From Ridgeia piscesae (Eukaryota; Annelida; Polychaeta; Sabellida; Siboglinidae): a stretch of DNA of 64,000 bases. This document shows, in pieces, positions 1 through 29,642 of this stretch. The notes under the pieces are model-generated. The model saw only the letters and a program-made list of their open reading frames with translations. It made no database searches and was not told the origin of the DNA. A program made the translations under genes and the position numbers. Numbering within the stretch: the stretch's first letter is position 1; the number at the start of each line of letters is the position of its first letter. Location of the stretch: assembly GCA_025642075.2 (NCBI GenBank), contig JAODUO010001043.1:1-64000 (forward strand). Reading direction: 5' to 3'.

Positions 1-342
1 CAGGAATAAAAAACATGTTATTTTTCTAACCGTGTTGACAATTCCATCAGCCATATCCAGTTTCCAAGAATTCGTGCTCTGAGTTATTACGAAGTTTAGT
101 AGTTGAAAAAGGCCTCACGTTTAATTCTGTAATATAGATTATACGCCTGAACTACGTAGGATATATTTCTGTGAGAGAATAAATGCACTTGTTAGTACTA
201 GAAGATGTGAAAGGATATACGTCTTGATATCAATTTTATATCAGTAGTTAAATGTTCTTTCACCAGTACACACAGTTGCAGGAATAAATATCCATCAAAA
301 TATGTATTAACAAGTTTCAAACAAGCATAATACCATTTGTAG

Positions 343-16872
<16,530 letters not shown>

Positions 16873-17636
16873 CTATGTGAGTCTCAGCAGTGACCACCGA
16901 GTTTTTTAATGCACATCTCTAATGCGTGATACTTCATATACATGATATTTCCCAAATATTTTAATAATGTACTCACTTTGACGATTAGGACTGCAACAAT
17001 ATCGGAATATTTAATAAGTGTTAGTTAGAATATGTAAACGGTTATCTGTTAACAAAATGCTTAGTCTGTTTTGTCATAGATAGTAGTGCTTGTTGACTTG
17101 TATTTCCGTTATATAAATTGGTAGCACTATCGCGAAAAATTGAAATATTAAATGTTGCAAAGACAATTCAAAATACCTTTCAAAACAGCTTTTCTATCGT
17201 TATCGCCTGTTGTCTGTGTTTCACCGAAATATATTATCAAGCACTGTGAAACTTCAGTTAGATTGTAGTGGAATATTTGTAGCAGTTTGGGTGTATATTC
17301 ACAAGAGTGTAATGTTGACATAATAACGTCATTTACAGACGTGGACAGACGCCGAGTGAGAAGTTCATGGCCTAGAAGACACGAAGACACATCCCGGACA
17401 ACGATAACGACCGATTTGACCCCCGTTTCTCAACCAACGACGTAGTGACTAACTCAGCACCTTCATTTAACTAGGCAACGTTTGCTTTGCAAATAGAATT
17501 TCGTACTGTTTGCTAAAAAAAATATGTGTTTATTAAGAAGTGCATACCATGCACTATTTAAACATACACACACGCCAGCATGTTATACACATTCGCGCAG
17601 ATTCCGTCGCGAGTCGCGAACGCATTCCAGACAAAC

Positions 17637-17660
17637 GCACGCACGCCGCGCGCGCGCGCA

Positions 17661-17716
<56 letters not shown>
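17637..17716. repeat. (GCAC)n-(AC)n microsatellite
   Basis: CGCG and GCAC units grading into about 36 bp of pure AC. Confidence 0.95.
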
Positions 17717-17717
<1 letters not shown>

Positions 17718-18308
17718 TTCGCTCAGATACACTCGCGCATGCTGAGACAGACATTATTACTCCAGTGTGGTGCAATTTACACGGATGTGAAATCATTGAT
17801 ACTAAATTGGCCGATAAATTGTTGAGATAAATCGCATGTGAATACAACAGGAAAAAGTTAGATGATAGTATATTATCAATGTTAATAGTAAATTGGTATG
17901 GACATTTTTTTCACAACCTTCAGCTCAGCATCTCTTGAATGTGTTATTTAGTCATGAAATGTATTGGTTCGTATCCTATGTAAATTTCTTGATATGATAT
18001 ATGCTGATTGGAAATAATGTACTATACCGCTTGTTTGCAGAACACAACTGTCACTCTTTGCTAATATTTCATGTTTGTTGGTTGTTAAATTAGATATCAT
18101 TATAGCACATAGTATGTTTAGGAAGCAAACAAAAACGTTTCGATGCTGCATTTTCTTCTTCTATAAATAGTTTTATTTTACACATATGGCAATACAGTTT
18201 TCTTACCAAAATACACTTACAATAATATGTGTTCTTACCAAAAGAAAAAAGAGAGATAACACAATTTAATATGATATCTAAATTGTTTTCATATTTAATG
18301 TTTTGTAA

Positions 18309-18310
<2 letters not shown>

Positions 18311-18391
<81 letters not shown>
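18311..18391. repeat. (TA)n microsatellite
   Basis: About 40 uninterrupted TA units. Confidence 0.97.
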
Positions 18392-18393
<2 letters not shown>

Positions 18394-19074
18394 TCAAATG
18401 TAATGTTTAATTTCGATTCCAGTTCTTTGAAATGATTATGGTTTCTTATGTACTATAGTATTGAACATGTGGGTTCACATTTTATATTACCAATAAAGCT
18501 GTTGGAACATCGAACACTACAGTTCGTTTTGGTTACGTTGCCAACTATAAACATGTTTGCATACCATAACATAGTAAACGCTATGCTCCTGTATAATGCA
18601 GTATCCGGTCCTTACTGCTCAAGGCACTTCATTCTGTACGTCTTGGCCGACCTGTTCAAACACCGTCTTGACTTCTTTGTAACACGTTGGACGACCCAGC
18701 CATTAACTGCGCAAATAATTCGTACACAGATACCCACCATTATTGTGTGGCAATGTATTCATTCACACAGAAGGTGAATTGGAAGAATGAATGAACATGC
18801 TGAATATTCGGGACGGTAGTAAGATATTTCGAACCCGGAATAGAAACCTGTGACTAACTAATTGTAGATGGCTCTTTGTGCGCGAGTCTACATACCCATG
18901 AATTGTTTTTGTTTGATGTTAGGTTTAGGAGTGCTCTGTTCATATATACTCATATATACACCCACACATCCGACATATGGTGCTATGTTTAGACACGATG
19001 GCATGCCGATGTCGTCAAGGACTTTCGTATTATTCTGATGTTGCCAGTAATAGGGCTAAGAATTCTTTACACGC

Positions 19075-19170
19075 GGTTTTTGTTTGAGGTTCGATATAGG
19101 ATTCGTACCCGGGTTCTTTCTATTGCAAGTCCAATGCTCTACAAATTGTGCCACTTTGCTCTACTGGGGC
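19075..19170 (-). mobile_element. tRNA-like SINE head (degraded)
   Basis: On the minus strand, an A-box-like TGGCACAATTTGTAGAGC and a B-box-like GGTACGAATCC are separated by tRNA-like spacing, with a possible anticodon-arm region between. Mismatches and no clean acceptor stem argue against a functional tRNA. A pol III-derived SINE fragment is more likely. Confidence 0.4.
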
Positions 19171-19978
19171 GGCATCCAACTACCTTCAGTTTCTTCTAAC
19201 TGCTGATGTTAGATATGCTCTGAGTGTGTAGATAACATTACCAGGACAATCTTTCATACCACTGTACTTTGCCGTAGTCAAACATCGGCGGCTGTGAGCG
19301 GTAACCACTCACGCGTGTCGGTTGCGTGTGGCCGCTCACAGCAGCTTGGCTAGACGACGCGTGCCAGAAGAAGCTAATTAATCAAGGGGCGTGTTCAGGC
19401 TTGAAGTTGAAGACTCGCTGTCTGACACTTAAAGGGGAACTGAAACACAGCTGTAACATCCCATATACCTAAATGTATACTATATAAGTATACATTAATG
19501 GTGACAGAAGCATATTCACTTATCAGACAAACTGGGAAAAAAAATATTTTCAGTGCCTAAATCGTCGTCATAGAACACTGCGTATCGCCATCTTTATTCC
19601 AAGCCGAGTGGTTTGATTACCTCCTATCTAGCCCATGTAAAATTTTGGTTTCTTTCGGTTTTCTTCGTTATTAGAAATTTCTGCGCAAAAACAAAGATAT
19701 GGTACCTTATTATACACGAAATGGGTCCTATGTGTCAACAAATAATATTTATTTGCATTCGTAATAAAAAGGTGTTATTAAAAAAGTACGATTTATAACC
19801 AATGAATATATTCGAGTCGTCACACTTCCCGAGAGCAGATTTTGACAGGCTTCAAGGGGCGGGCCTACCGAAAGGAAGGTCAGTCCGGACTATTTGTTGT
19901 TTACAAATGTCGGAAGTGTTTTACGTTAGCGAGGAGCTACGCTATTTGCTAGTGGTCTTGGATAAATCACAGTAGAAA

Positions 19979-20068
19979 ATGGATCCGACAGAGGAAGCAT
20001 TTGTAGCACAAGTGAGAGAAGCATCTGTAGCACAAGTGACACACGTAAAGCCATTAATTCTTGCTTAA
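19979..20068 (+). CDS. Short ORF with a duplicated octapeptide (possible 5' part of the P2X7-like ORF)
   Basis: 29 codons from ATG to TAA. It contains a tandem duplication EAFVAQVR/EASVAQVT, visible as a 24-bp direct repeat. It ends where the P2X7-like frame begins, in a different frame, so the two may be one ORF broken by a frameshift or joined by splicing. No function recognised. Confidence 0.3.
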   Translation: MDPTEEAFVAQVREASVAQVTHVKPLILA

Positions 20069-20306
20069 CCCAGCGTGCGAGCCGAGGTGCGAGGCGTCAA
20101 TTAAACCCCGCCGAGAGTCGGCGAGACGGCTAGAAAAGATCGCATTTTTTATGGAATCGAGGATGTTTGATTTTGGGAACAATGTGAATGTGGCATGGTG
20201 TTTGTGTGGATACTGCGTCCCAATGTCGACGCACATCGAATTTGTATGTTGTCTGGAGAAAGCCGGGTTGCCCGACCGTGCTGACAGATGCCTGCATGAG
20301 CTATGA
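20061..20306 (+). CDS. P2X7 C-terminal (ballast)-like domain fragment
   Basis: The ORF encodes an Arg-rich segment, then WCLCGYCVPMSTHIEFVCC at 20196-20252. The pattern W-C-x-C-G-x-C-x-P-M-x-T-x2-E-x2-C-C matches the start of the metal-binding ballast domain at the C-terminus of P2X7 receptors (my recollection of the family signature). This domain also occurs in many stand-alone and transposon-associated invertebrate proteins. No channel part is present. The frame closes at 20306 before the rest of the domain, so it is a fragment or the next part lies in another exon. It lies inside the TTAA-flanked element, near its left end. Confidence 0.45.
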   Translation: MLNPACEPRCEASIKPRRESARRLEKIAFFMESRMFDFGNNVNVAWCLCGYCVPMSTHIEFVCCLEKAGLPDRADRCLHEL

Positions 20307-21062
20307 CTGACCAAGACATCTGTCAATGACACAATGTGGGGAATATCGGTCTGTTGTCTATGTGCGATTTGCGTGCAGACTCCTTCGTGCGACCAAAGTA
20401 GGTAGTAGGTAAGTAATATGTAGTTCAACAGGTATCGAAACATTATTTTGCAATTCAAACCTAAACAGAGCAATTATACTTGTATGGCCACACAATTGAT
20501 GAAACATATTAAATAAAAAATTCATTCTATCTTCGAATTCGTAACGTAAATCTTTGTTACAAACTTATTTTATTTTTGACAGGATGTTACATATGATGTG
20601 TGCATCCTTAATATAATTATTTAATTTCCATTTAAAAATGTTAATACAATTTGTTTAATTTATATAAATAATGTTATTTAGATATATGCATTCATATAAT
20701 ATAATTTTAATAATAAATATATTATAATATTGTGCAATTCACATGAGAATATTGAATTGGAGTTTTAATGTATTGTATACAGTATATTGGATATGTGTGT
20801 ATGTTATCAAGACCACATCATGACAATCATAAATTCATGTGTTTGCAAAATGCTGTAACAATTTTACATAACAATTATTTGTTTGAAACGCTGTGATAAT
20901 TTTATTAAAGTATTTCACAATCAAATCAACCAATGCGCTGACTTCATGATGTGATATTGATGAATTACACAGTTTTGCCAATTACTAATAATAATCATTA
21001 TAAGATAATGATTGTTTACTATAAATCAAATGTCAGAATGTATCGGTTATAGCTGCATATCA

Positions 21063-21464
21063 TCACTGCACATGTTCAATGGGATGCTTCCAACAGGTAG
21101 CACTAGCAGGCATGTTATACCAGCCTGGTTTTTTTGCAGAACAACAACATTTTCTCTGTTTCTCATTAGTGTCAGAACTGCTTGAGTCATCATCAGTGAT
21201 ATCGCTGTCATCCGCTACCACAGATTCCGGATCACTGTCTTCAGAATTTTCCTTCTGACTGTTGCAGACAGAATGATCTGAAGATGGAGACAGTGAGACT
21301 GGGACATCCGAAGTGTCATCCACATTGACTAGACTGCCATGGTCAGTTGAAGAAGGTAACGACAACTTTGCATACCCATGGTCGTGATGAATATTCAATG
21401 GAACAACAATATCATCTGTATTAATTGTTGCATTGATAAAGTATCGCATTGGCGACATGATCAC
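21063..21464 (-). CDS. Acidic Ser/Asp-rich ORF inside the TTAA-flanked element
   Basis: Open for about 133 codons. The middle is strongly acidic (DSDITDDDSSSSDT), followed by a basic Cys cluster KQRKCCCSAKKPGW and a C-terminal CWKHPIEHVQ-stop. There is no ATG at the frame's upstream limit; the nearest is ATG SPMRYF two codons in. The composition is far from random, suggesting a real element-encoded or formerly encoded product. Family not recognised. A possible upstream exon is MKNSQIPSTPF at about 21600-21500, but it closes in another frame. Confidence 0.35.
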   Translation of the reverse strand: MIMSPMRYFINATINTDDIVVPLNIHHDHGYAKLSLPSSTDHGSLVNVDDTSDVPVSLSPSSDHSVCNSQKENSEDSDPESVVADDSDITDDDSSSSDTNEKQRKCCCSAKKPGWYNMPASATCWKHPIEHVQ

Positions 21465-23826
21465 TGGCTCTGTTTGAGTTTGACACTACAAGTTAAAGGC
21501 TTTGCAATGTGACATCCATACTGCCATGAGGGACAATGTCATCTGGTGCACAGGATCCTTTGAAAGGTGTGCTTGGTATTTGTGAATTCTTCATCTGAAA
21601 GAATGATACATATGTAAGATGGTATGTATCTTCTGTGATATACATATAATAATAATGTTTTGTCATCTTTTGCTTTCATTGCAGTACCTATAACAGTAAT
21701 AAAAACAGAATAAATGGAGCTATAATTGGCATTTCGGAAAGTGTTCAGGATCTAATTTTGTGTAGATGCATCTGTGGATATTGTAACGTACTATGCACGA
21801 GAAATCTAAATTTGATTGAATTATTCCACAGGCCCCATAGGGTCCCCCAGACTATTTTTCCACAATTGTTAAACAAATCTACTTTTGCATGACGCATGTG
21901 GTGGTGCACAAGAAATCTGTATTTTATTGCATCATTCTAAGGGCCCCCAAAACACAAAGTAATACTGGTGATTTGGTTTTTTGAGAAGATCCCTTGAAAT
22001 GACCCCCATATCAGTTTTGTGTATTGGGTATCTGCTTGCTGGCTGGCTGCTACTGCGAGCCAGGGTCACTGGTCAACTCTGTCTCAATGAGACCAGTGGA
22101 CAGTGGGCTGAGCAGGGTGTTGTGTTTCAACCAGGGAACATTCCTGCAATAAATAGAACATTACCTTTTCAATGGTGCATTCTGTGCGGATTCCATTATA
22201 TGACTAACCTTCCTGGTATATTTTAATTAATATGTATGTGTTCTGAGTCATTCAGACATCATTACAAACAAACAAAACCCACTCCTACATAAGCAGCTCA
22301 CATAAATTACATAGTAAACCAATTATGCAAGCCCACTTGCACATATAAGAAATAAAATGTTAACCATTCCATTGCTAAATCAATGTCCTTCTTGTTCCAA
22401 TCAGAGACACCTATTTGGCCATAATCAAAGTCATATTTGTACTTTCCAAAAACACAAATGTCAGCTTTATTCAAATAATAACATTTTTGAATGTTTCAGA
22501 TATAATATTTTTTTACTAATATATCCCATAAATCTTTTGGGGTTTTATCCAACTGAGTCTTTTCTGAGATATATAAGTTTTTTTTATTGCTTTGTATAAG
22601 GTTTTCTAAATAAACTTCTTGGCCATTTTCCTAATAAATACTTTTGGAAGTGATTATGGACACCTTCCAGTTATCAAACACTAACTGCACTAACTGAACA
22701 ATGCTGATGTCTGCGGTACTATTGCAAAATATATGCCTTATTAAAATATAATTTTCCTACTTTATATTTTTATTTTATAGTCTTATTTCTTTATACACAG
22801 TAACACTATTCATTTCCGATTCAATTATTAATTGTTAACATAATCATTTTCAACAGCTATTAGTACCATCAAATTTGAAGATTTATTTAAACACCCTAAG
22901 ATAAAGCTGACCTCTGTTGCAGTGGTTTGTCTTTTCATCATGCCCCAACATGTTGACTGTTCACTTTCGCAAGTTGATTAATGTTTATAGATGATGGGGC
23001 TTCATCCAGGCAGTGATATTTGTATTGGGTATGGATAGTCTTTTCACTCTTGTTAGGAAACACAGGACACTACTAAGATTGTGATCTTATTGCCTAATTT
23101 GCACTGGGCTGTTAACTGCAATTAGTAACAGCAGTCCTCTGTTGTACTTTGATCATGATGTTTACAACCCTTGTAGGTAACAATGCAGGCTATGGGCCAA
23201 TGTAAGGTTCTAAATGTTTTTCACTCATGTAACTATTAATTTTAATCACGGGATCAGTGATATTACTACCTGCTGTCACGAGACTATTCTGATCCCCAAC
23301 TAAAAACAATGTGTGCTTGCGTTTATCGTTTGGGTAAAGCAAAAACCGTACCCCAAGTGAGATCCATTTGGGTGCATAATGCTTTGGGGGATAAAAAAAC
23401 GTTGTCGGTTATTTAGAAATTTATTAATCTGTCAATTTTTTAATATCGACACTAGTGACTTATTATGTATGTCAAAACAATTGCTAGTAAAAGATTGATT
23501 GTGTATTGTATATTTTGACCATGCATATTCTACAGCAATAACAGCAGGGGCATACATGAAGTTATAAAATATTCTACTGCCTAAATTAAAATACTAAATG
23601 TGTTCCCAGGTAATATTGCCAATTGACTTGAGTTGTGATGGGCAATGTCATTGGATAGACACATTAACATACTTAATAGTGACATTATGTTAAGTGTGAT
23701 TGATTCTGTAGCATGTTTTATTGTTGTTATACTCATTATTTCATATAAAGTTGTGCGATGCACACATGTACAGATGTTACCAGAAACAAATACAATGATA
23801 CCATATGACAATAATATTTTACTAAC

Positions 23827-23943
23827 CTGCATGGCTGCTTCTCGCCATTTCCTACTTGTCGTTCTGGTATCTGGCTTCGATGATAAAATGCATATAAACA
23901 GCACATCCTCAGCTTGCATAATGTCAAGAAACAGTGTCCTCAT
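23827..23943 (-). CDS. Exon-like ORF inside the TTAA-flanked element
   Basis: From ATG, 39 codons ending RKWREAAMQ at a good donor (CAG|GTTAGT), phase 0. A compatible acceptor (TTTCAG) precedes MKNSQIPSTPF near 21600 on the same strand. Unrecognised; support is splice logic only. Confidence 0.25.
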
Positions 23944-25625
23944 GTAACCAAGATTAACTTGTAAGCAAACTACTGTTCAACAGACAGTATTCATAAGTCA
24001 ACAGCTATGTCTCCAATTCTCTGCTGTGATGTTAAAACCTTGGGCAATTGTTTTTCACTCTACATAGCTCCATTGTAAAAATGAGTACCTGCATGACTAT
24101 AGATAGTGGTGGATATGTGTACGAGTAGCTTTCGCGCATTAACTATAGCCATATGCTTGGATGCTTCCCAGAGAAGATGAGATGGTATATCTGATTGAAC
24201 AGAACTGTCAGGGAAGTAAAGCGCTTTCAGCAATCCCGAGGATTGGTTGTTACTGCCCTAATAAGATCTTCCTTTTAAATCTCGGCAGTTAATAAAACAG
24301 TTTTTTTCTTTAACGATTTTAACCATTATTTGGCGGGTTAAATCAACTTATTTAAATTTAAGAGTATGTGTCAACTTGGTTATTACTATTATGCCAATAA
24401 CCAATTATGTTACAAATGTTTTCAAGAGTTTTCCTTTAGTAATTTAAATAATAATAAATTTAGTTTGCTGTTTTTGTTAATTGATTCCACAATGACTGTA
24501 ATATGACTGACAGTTCTTGATTGTTGTTGACTAATTAGCGAGTCACTTTAATTGCATATGACGACGAGTATTGTTTAAAATAAAACGTCATACGTGCATG
24601 CATAGTCGTAGCTGTCATTTTTTTATGTCATTATCTTGAAGGTTATTCCACCACCGGCGAGATCTATGTCAGAAACAAAAAGTTTACTTGTACCTAGAGA
24701 CTCGAGTTATTTTAGCAACCAACAAACCGGCGTTGGTTGCTATGCCTAAGTCCGTGGCCTAGGTCTAGGTACAGCTCGCCGACTTAAATCCGTGGATTAT
24801 ATGTTATCTTTATTTCATTAAATAATACTGCCCACACATATTTTTTTATTACATTCATATTCTTATTACATTTAAACTTTAAGTCACATTCGTATATTAT
24901 ACAGACGATGAAATACAACTGTGGGACTAAAATTGTACTCGTAATGGAGCACACGTTGGTACTCGTGAGTGCCGAGTCGGCTTGGCAACAACAAGCTGGT
25001 TTCGGCATGTAATTTCCTACGCGCCGCTTCACCTTCCAAATAAGGAAATCGTGTCCGGTTTTCCCTCTCAGTTCACTAAACATTACTTTGTCGCTGCGTA
25101 CTTATATGCAAACAAATCGGCCAAAGATGCACCTGTGGCTTTGATCGAGACTTATGTTTTTATGTTCAGTGTCTCTTTGTGCTCGTCACGTTTGTAATTA
25201 GGCTTGCAATCGGCGTTTGAAAGTGACCACCGCAGACTCTTGTCGAACTTTCCGCCGGCTGACACGCCAACTTCATCACATCTAACCTGCTTTTTCGGCA
25301 GGAATCCTTTCGTGGAAGTTGCTTACTAACAATCATAGTATATCTATTAGCTATACAGTGCATTAAATTGTTTAATTATGTTTGTTTTAATGCGTGCTGC
25401 GTCGCCTATCGACTGGCGGCTTCCGGGATTGTAGGCAACACGCCAATCAAACCGGACAAGGCCCTAGGCAAGATGGCAGCGCCCTGTGTTGAAAGTAGCT
25501 CAGTTTAAAAAAATATTAAAAATATACCGTGACGCTGTGCTTGTCAAATTATGGTGACAAGTGCTGTAAATTATATGTTCTTATGTTTGGGCTGTGGTTG
25601 TTCAGCCGCTTCACTCCCCCTTTAA

Positions 25626-28556
25626 GCCTTCAGTGTGAGTCGCAGTATTCCGACGGGAACTACCTGACTCTACGACGGAAGTAGTGCTCGCGCATGGAGG
25701 GTCCACGATATCGTCCACACACTGGCCGGCGAGCGACATTGCATTTGACAATAGGCAACATTAAATCGTCAGTAGCCCTTTTACGCAGGGCATGCGCACT
25801 AGTGCGAGGACAAATTGTTTACTGCAGGGGATGAGAGCCGAAGCTTCAGCTCCCGCTGTCTCACAATGACATCCGAAGACGGGATACGAGACTCTTTTCA
25901 ACATCATTGCAGCCGCTTCGGCAGATAAAAATGCACTTCAACTCCTTTTTGTTAAAAACAAATACCCTAAATAACATTACGTCAAAAATTGCCTGATTGA
26001 CATAGAGCGGCCGGTAGCCGTGTGTATTTTGGCGTGCTTGAAATATGTAAACACTGTTCATAAGTCGCATCTAGTCAAAAAATATAACTGTTCAGCTGCA
26101 TATTCTTGAACTGTACCATGTTATCTTCCTAAAGAATCCAAAGGCGAGTCACCATCATGTGAATAGTCCCAATGCTGAAGGCATTTTATTAACCAACAAA
26201 CGTTATACAAAGTTGGATATTGCATTTATTTACGTTAAGAGCCTTTCGTTTACTGAACCACCTAGTACACTCAACTAACAATATTCGTGGCCACATACAG
26301 TGAACGACCTTTTCAAGTGCCTGCCAGGAATCTTTGTTAATAGAACTGTAAAAAATATAGAACGGACTACCTGAAATATATAGTAGGATCTTCAGCCATG
26401 GTGGACACTTCGACCTGACATTTAGCCTGGTCAGACTATTTTAATATCCCGATTATGCTTTGGCCCACGCCCTCACCCTCTCTACATTGGCGTAATGACG
26501 CTATGCTTTTTGCCAATTATCATAAATTGTATACCACCAACTAAACGTGGACGCGTGTTTTATGACGGGACGGGTGTGACGTCACTGATTGCCGGAAACA
26601 CCCGAACAAGACGCCGGCAGTAAGAGTCTTGGAGGGCGACGAGAATAGTTGACGGCGACTGGCCGGCTGCTGTGGAGCCCGAGGAGAACATCAGTCGACA
26701 CTCCCCAAACGGAGAGGCTCTGGCGAGGTACGGCTGGATCAGATGGGTATTATACATTGCATACAGTTACTGGGAGGGTGGTTGCTGGTGTGTTTTAATG
26801 TGTTATGTAATGTTATGTTCCTGGGACTATACTGCATGTGTTGAAGGCATACTGCCCGCCACAGTATGTTTAGTTTATGTAATATATTCGTAACAACGTT
26901 TGCAATATGAACCCATCCACTCGCAACGTTTTATTAACGCCATTATTGATTGTATGTGCGCCAGTGGGTTATGATCAGGCCTACCAGTCTTCTCTCAATG
27001 TTGATAGTGCGATCCTGTCATGAAAAATGCAAACAATGGGTACATGTGTCTTTCTTTTCTTACAAAATGACTACATTAGCTGTAAAGGTTCTAGATCCTC
27101 AAATACGTATATCGTTAGTTGATGGACAATAATGTCCCTGTTTGGTCATGTTGTAATTATGCGGGTGACCGCCGTCAACTGTTGCCACACATTATTGCTT
27201 ACTTAGAATTAATAACAAGATGTGTGCATTGCATTGCTAAGTCTAAATTAATCGCATGCAGATCCCTCTTCAAAAATCGTATTTTGTATAGCCATAAATA
27301 AAAACATGTGGACATGGCTATAATTTCAACGACACATCGGGTGTATGAAGGCATGCTCGAACGCTCCATGCGTAAAATTTGGCTTCCGGCTAACGCTTAT
27401 CTTCATCGACAATGTTTACACAATAATGATGTGTATTACCATAGGGCGGTGTGTTATTTATCATTTCTAAATATCACGCATGTACAACCCTGTCCCTAAT
27501 GTAGTGTCTACAGGTATATCCACCCGATTTACAGACCCGAATTCAGTTCTGGTCACATAGACACATCGGGCCAACTATGAGATCAAGCGTGTGAGCAGTA
27601 GTGCTGGAGATGTATCAACATTAGTGCTGCTGTTGCAAGCATTGTCTTCGTGGTACACAAGCATAATACAACAGCATTAATACAGGAGTTGGCCCTGGAT
27701 GAAGGAACAGGGGCTAGTTCGAGACGCCATTGGCCGTAGTCAAGAATACTACTCTTGCATAACGTGTTGACTTACCTAGTCGATACTAGCACTGTTCGAT
27801 CCAGTTGTCTGTCCGATGCACCGTATTTCGGGTTAATCCAAAAACAATATTACTTTATATCGATACCTTTCCGTAGTTTGTGTGTGGTAAAAAATACGAC
27901 GGAATGTCCTTCAGTTTACCGTGTGCGTCAGCCATATTGTAAGCTTGACGGATATGGTTGCTGTTATCAGGTACGAGTACATTAAGCAACTGTATTTCCC
28001 GACCCGTGCCCAGCCAGAAAACACGTTTACAAATAAATGGCGTTCTCTTCGTGGCTCTTAAATGACTCCTTGTACAATTATATTTTTAAAACACAAAACT
28101 GTAGAAACACAACATGTTCCAAGTATTTGAATTTATACAAATTGCCTTAAAACACAATTCATAACTATAACAATACAAAAATAAATGCTTGTTTTGATCA
28201 CCAATACTAGGTTTTTCAAATGTTTCGCACTAGGGTTTATCAGAACGTTATATAAACGTATTTGTCACATAAAATTAAATTACAAAATACCACCTTTTTG
28301 TGGGTATAAATTCTCTGAAATGCCATGAATAAGTTTTCCTAGAATCGTCACCATCTCGGGGTAATTATACACAATAGACCTCAACATAGTACAGCTGTAT
28401 GTAACGTTTCTTTCAGATCAAGCACATTTCACCGGAATGTCCTGTAAACGCCCGTCAGATAACCATACTATCGCTCAGGCACAAACTCGAGACTACCTGC
28501 GTTCGCTGCAACTCGAGTAGAGACATCGACGAGTCGCTGAGCTCCAGGAAAGGAAG
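25626..28556. other. Intergenic stretch without recognisable genes
   Basis: Locally CpG-containing near 25640-25850 and 26550-26710. No exon with domain similarity, no long repeat. Open frames here are short and featureless. The last ~110 bp before 28557 should be the 5' UTR of the B-box gene. Confidence 0.5.
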
Positions 28557-28711
28557 ATGGAGACAAAGAAGATATCGAAGCGATGCCCGCTGCACATCGA
28601 AAAATGGAAGGACGTGTATTGCCACACGTGCGAGCAGGCGATATGTCTGCGCTGTATGTTTGAAAACCATCGCCATCACGACTGCACGGAACTGGACATG
28701 GCGGCACGCAG
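28557..28711 (+). CDS. Exon 1: B-box type 2 zinc finger
   Basis: Starts METKKISKR. Zinc ligands C-P-L-H, then C-x2-C, C-x2-C and H-x2-H (CPLH...CHTC...CLRC...HRHH) fit B-box 2 spacing. Donor CAG|GTATGC leaves phase 2. The start is the only in-frame ATG, with a purine at -3 (GGAAGATGG). Confidence 0.75.
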
Positions 28712-29606
28712 GTATGCACGTGCCTTCCACATCAATTGTAACGTAATGCTTATTCACTAGAGCAACTAATTATCCGATGGTTGAACTTGCGTGGTTGGTC
28801 GAAATATGTTGTGTCCGACGACAATCTTTCTTTGCAATGCCTACGTTAACTAAAATTTTCGTCTCCATAAAAACAAACAGCTCACCTATTACTGTCAGGG
28901 ACACGGTTTCATCAACCGTTTCATTAACCAAAATACAATAAAACTTAGACATTTAGATAGTATGGCAGGGTTGAATTTTCATATTGAAAATGATGTTAAT
29001 TCTGTTGGTGCACGAAGATTGATCACTTCTGTGAACGCCACAGAAATGTGTTGCATGTTGGCAGTGGCGTAGCCAGGACGTAGACATTGCAAATAAACGG
29101 GGCGGCATCTCTTACACTTGTCAGATTGTCGTCGGACACAACATATTTCGACCAACCACGCAAGTCCAACCATCTGATAATTAACTGCTCTATAAGCATT
29201 ATTTGGAAGATACATGCATATATACATACATACATACATACATACATACATACATACATACATACATACATACATACATACATACATACATACATACATA
29301 CCTACCTGACTACCTGCCTACCTGCCTACCTGCCTACCTGCCTACCTGCCTACCTGCATACCTGCATACCTGCCTACCTGCCTACCTGCCTACCTGCCTA
29401 CCTGCATACCTGCATACCTGCATACCTACCTACCTACCTACCTACCTACCTACCTACCCACCCACCCACCTACCCACCCACCCACCCACCCACCTACATA
29501 CCTACATACCTACATACCTACATACCTACATACCTACATACCTACATACCTACATACCTACATACATACATACCTACATACATACATACATACATACATA
29601 CATACA

Positions 29607-29642
<36 letters not shown>

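Larger units (their letters stand above)
16873..19428. other. Region between the SEA gene and the TTAA-flanked element
   Basis: No convincing gene. It contains a candidate extra SEA-gene exon (17339-17474), two microsatellites, a tRNA-like SINE head and a small hairpin at 19294-19339 (GGCTGTGAGCGG against CCGCTCACAGC). The ORF at 18448-18777 has no recognisable domain. Confidence 0.6.
19433..25621. mobile_element. TTAA-flanked Kolobok-like DNA transposon (6.2 kb)
   Basis: The left end reads TTAA then AGGGGAACTGAAAC. The right end, reverse-complemented, reads TTAA then AGGGGGAGTGAAGC. The 14-bp termini match at about 11 positions, and both are flanked by TTAA (19429-19432 and 25622-25625). 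TTAA duplication with AGGG-type ends is the signature of Kolobok elements (piggyBac also uses TTAA but has different ends). Inside lie a P2X7 C-terminal-like ORF, an acidic minus-strand ORF and a minus-strand exon-like ORF. I do not recognise a complete transposase, so the pairing of the two ends as one element is an inference. Confidence 0.5.

Noticed and set aside
23645..23947. 100-codon plus-strand ORF with hydrophobic stretches
   Set aside because: It overlaps the better splice-supported minus-strand exon and shows no recognisable family.
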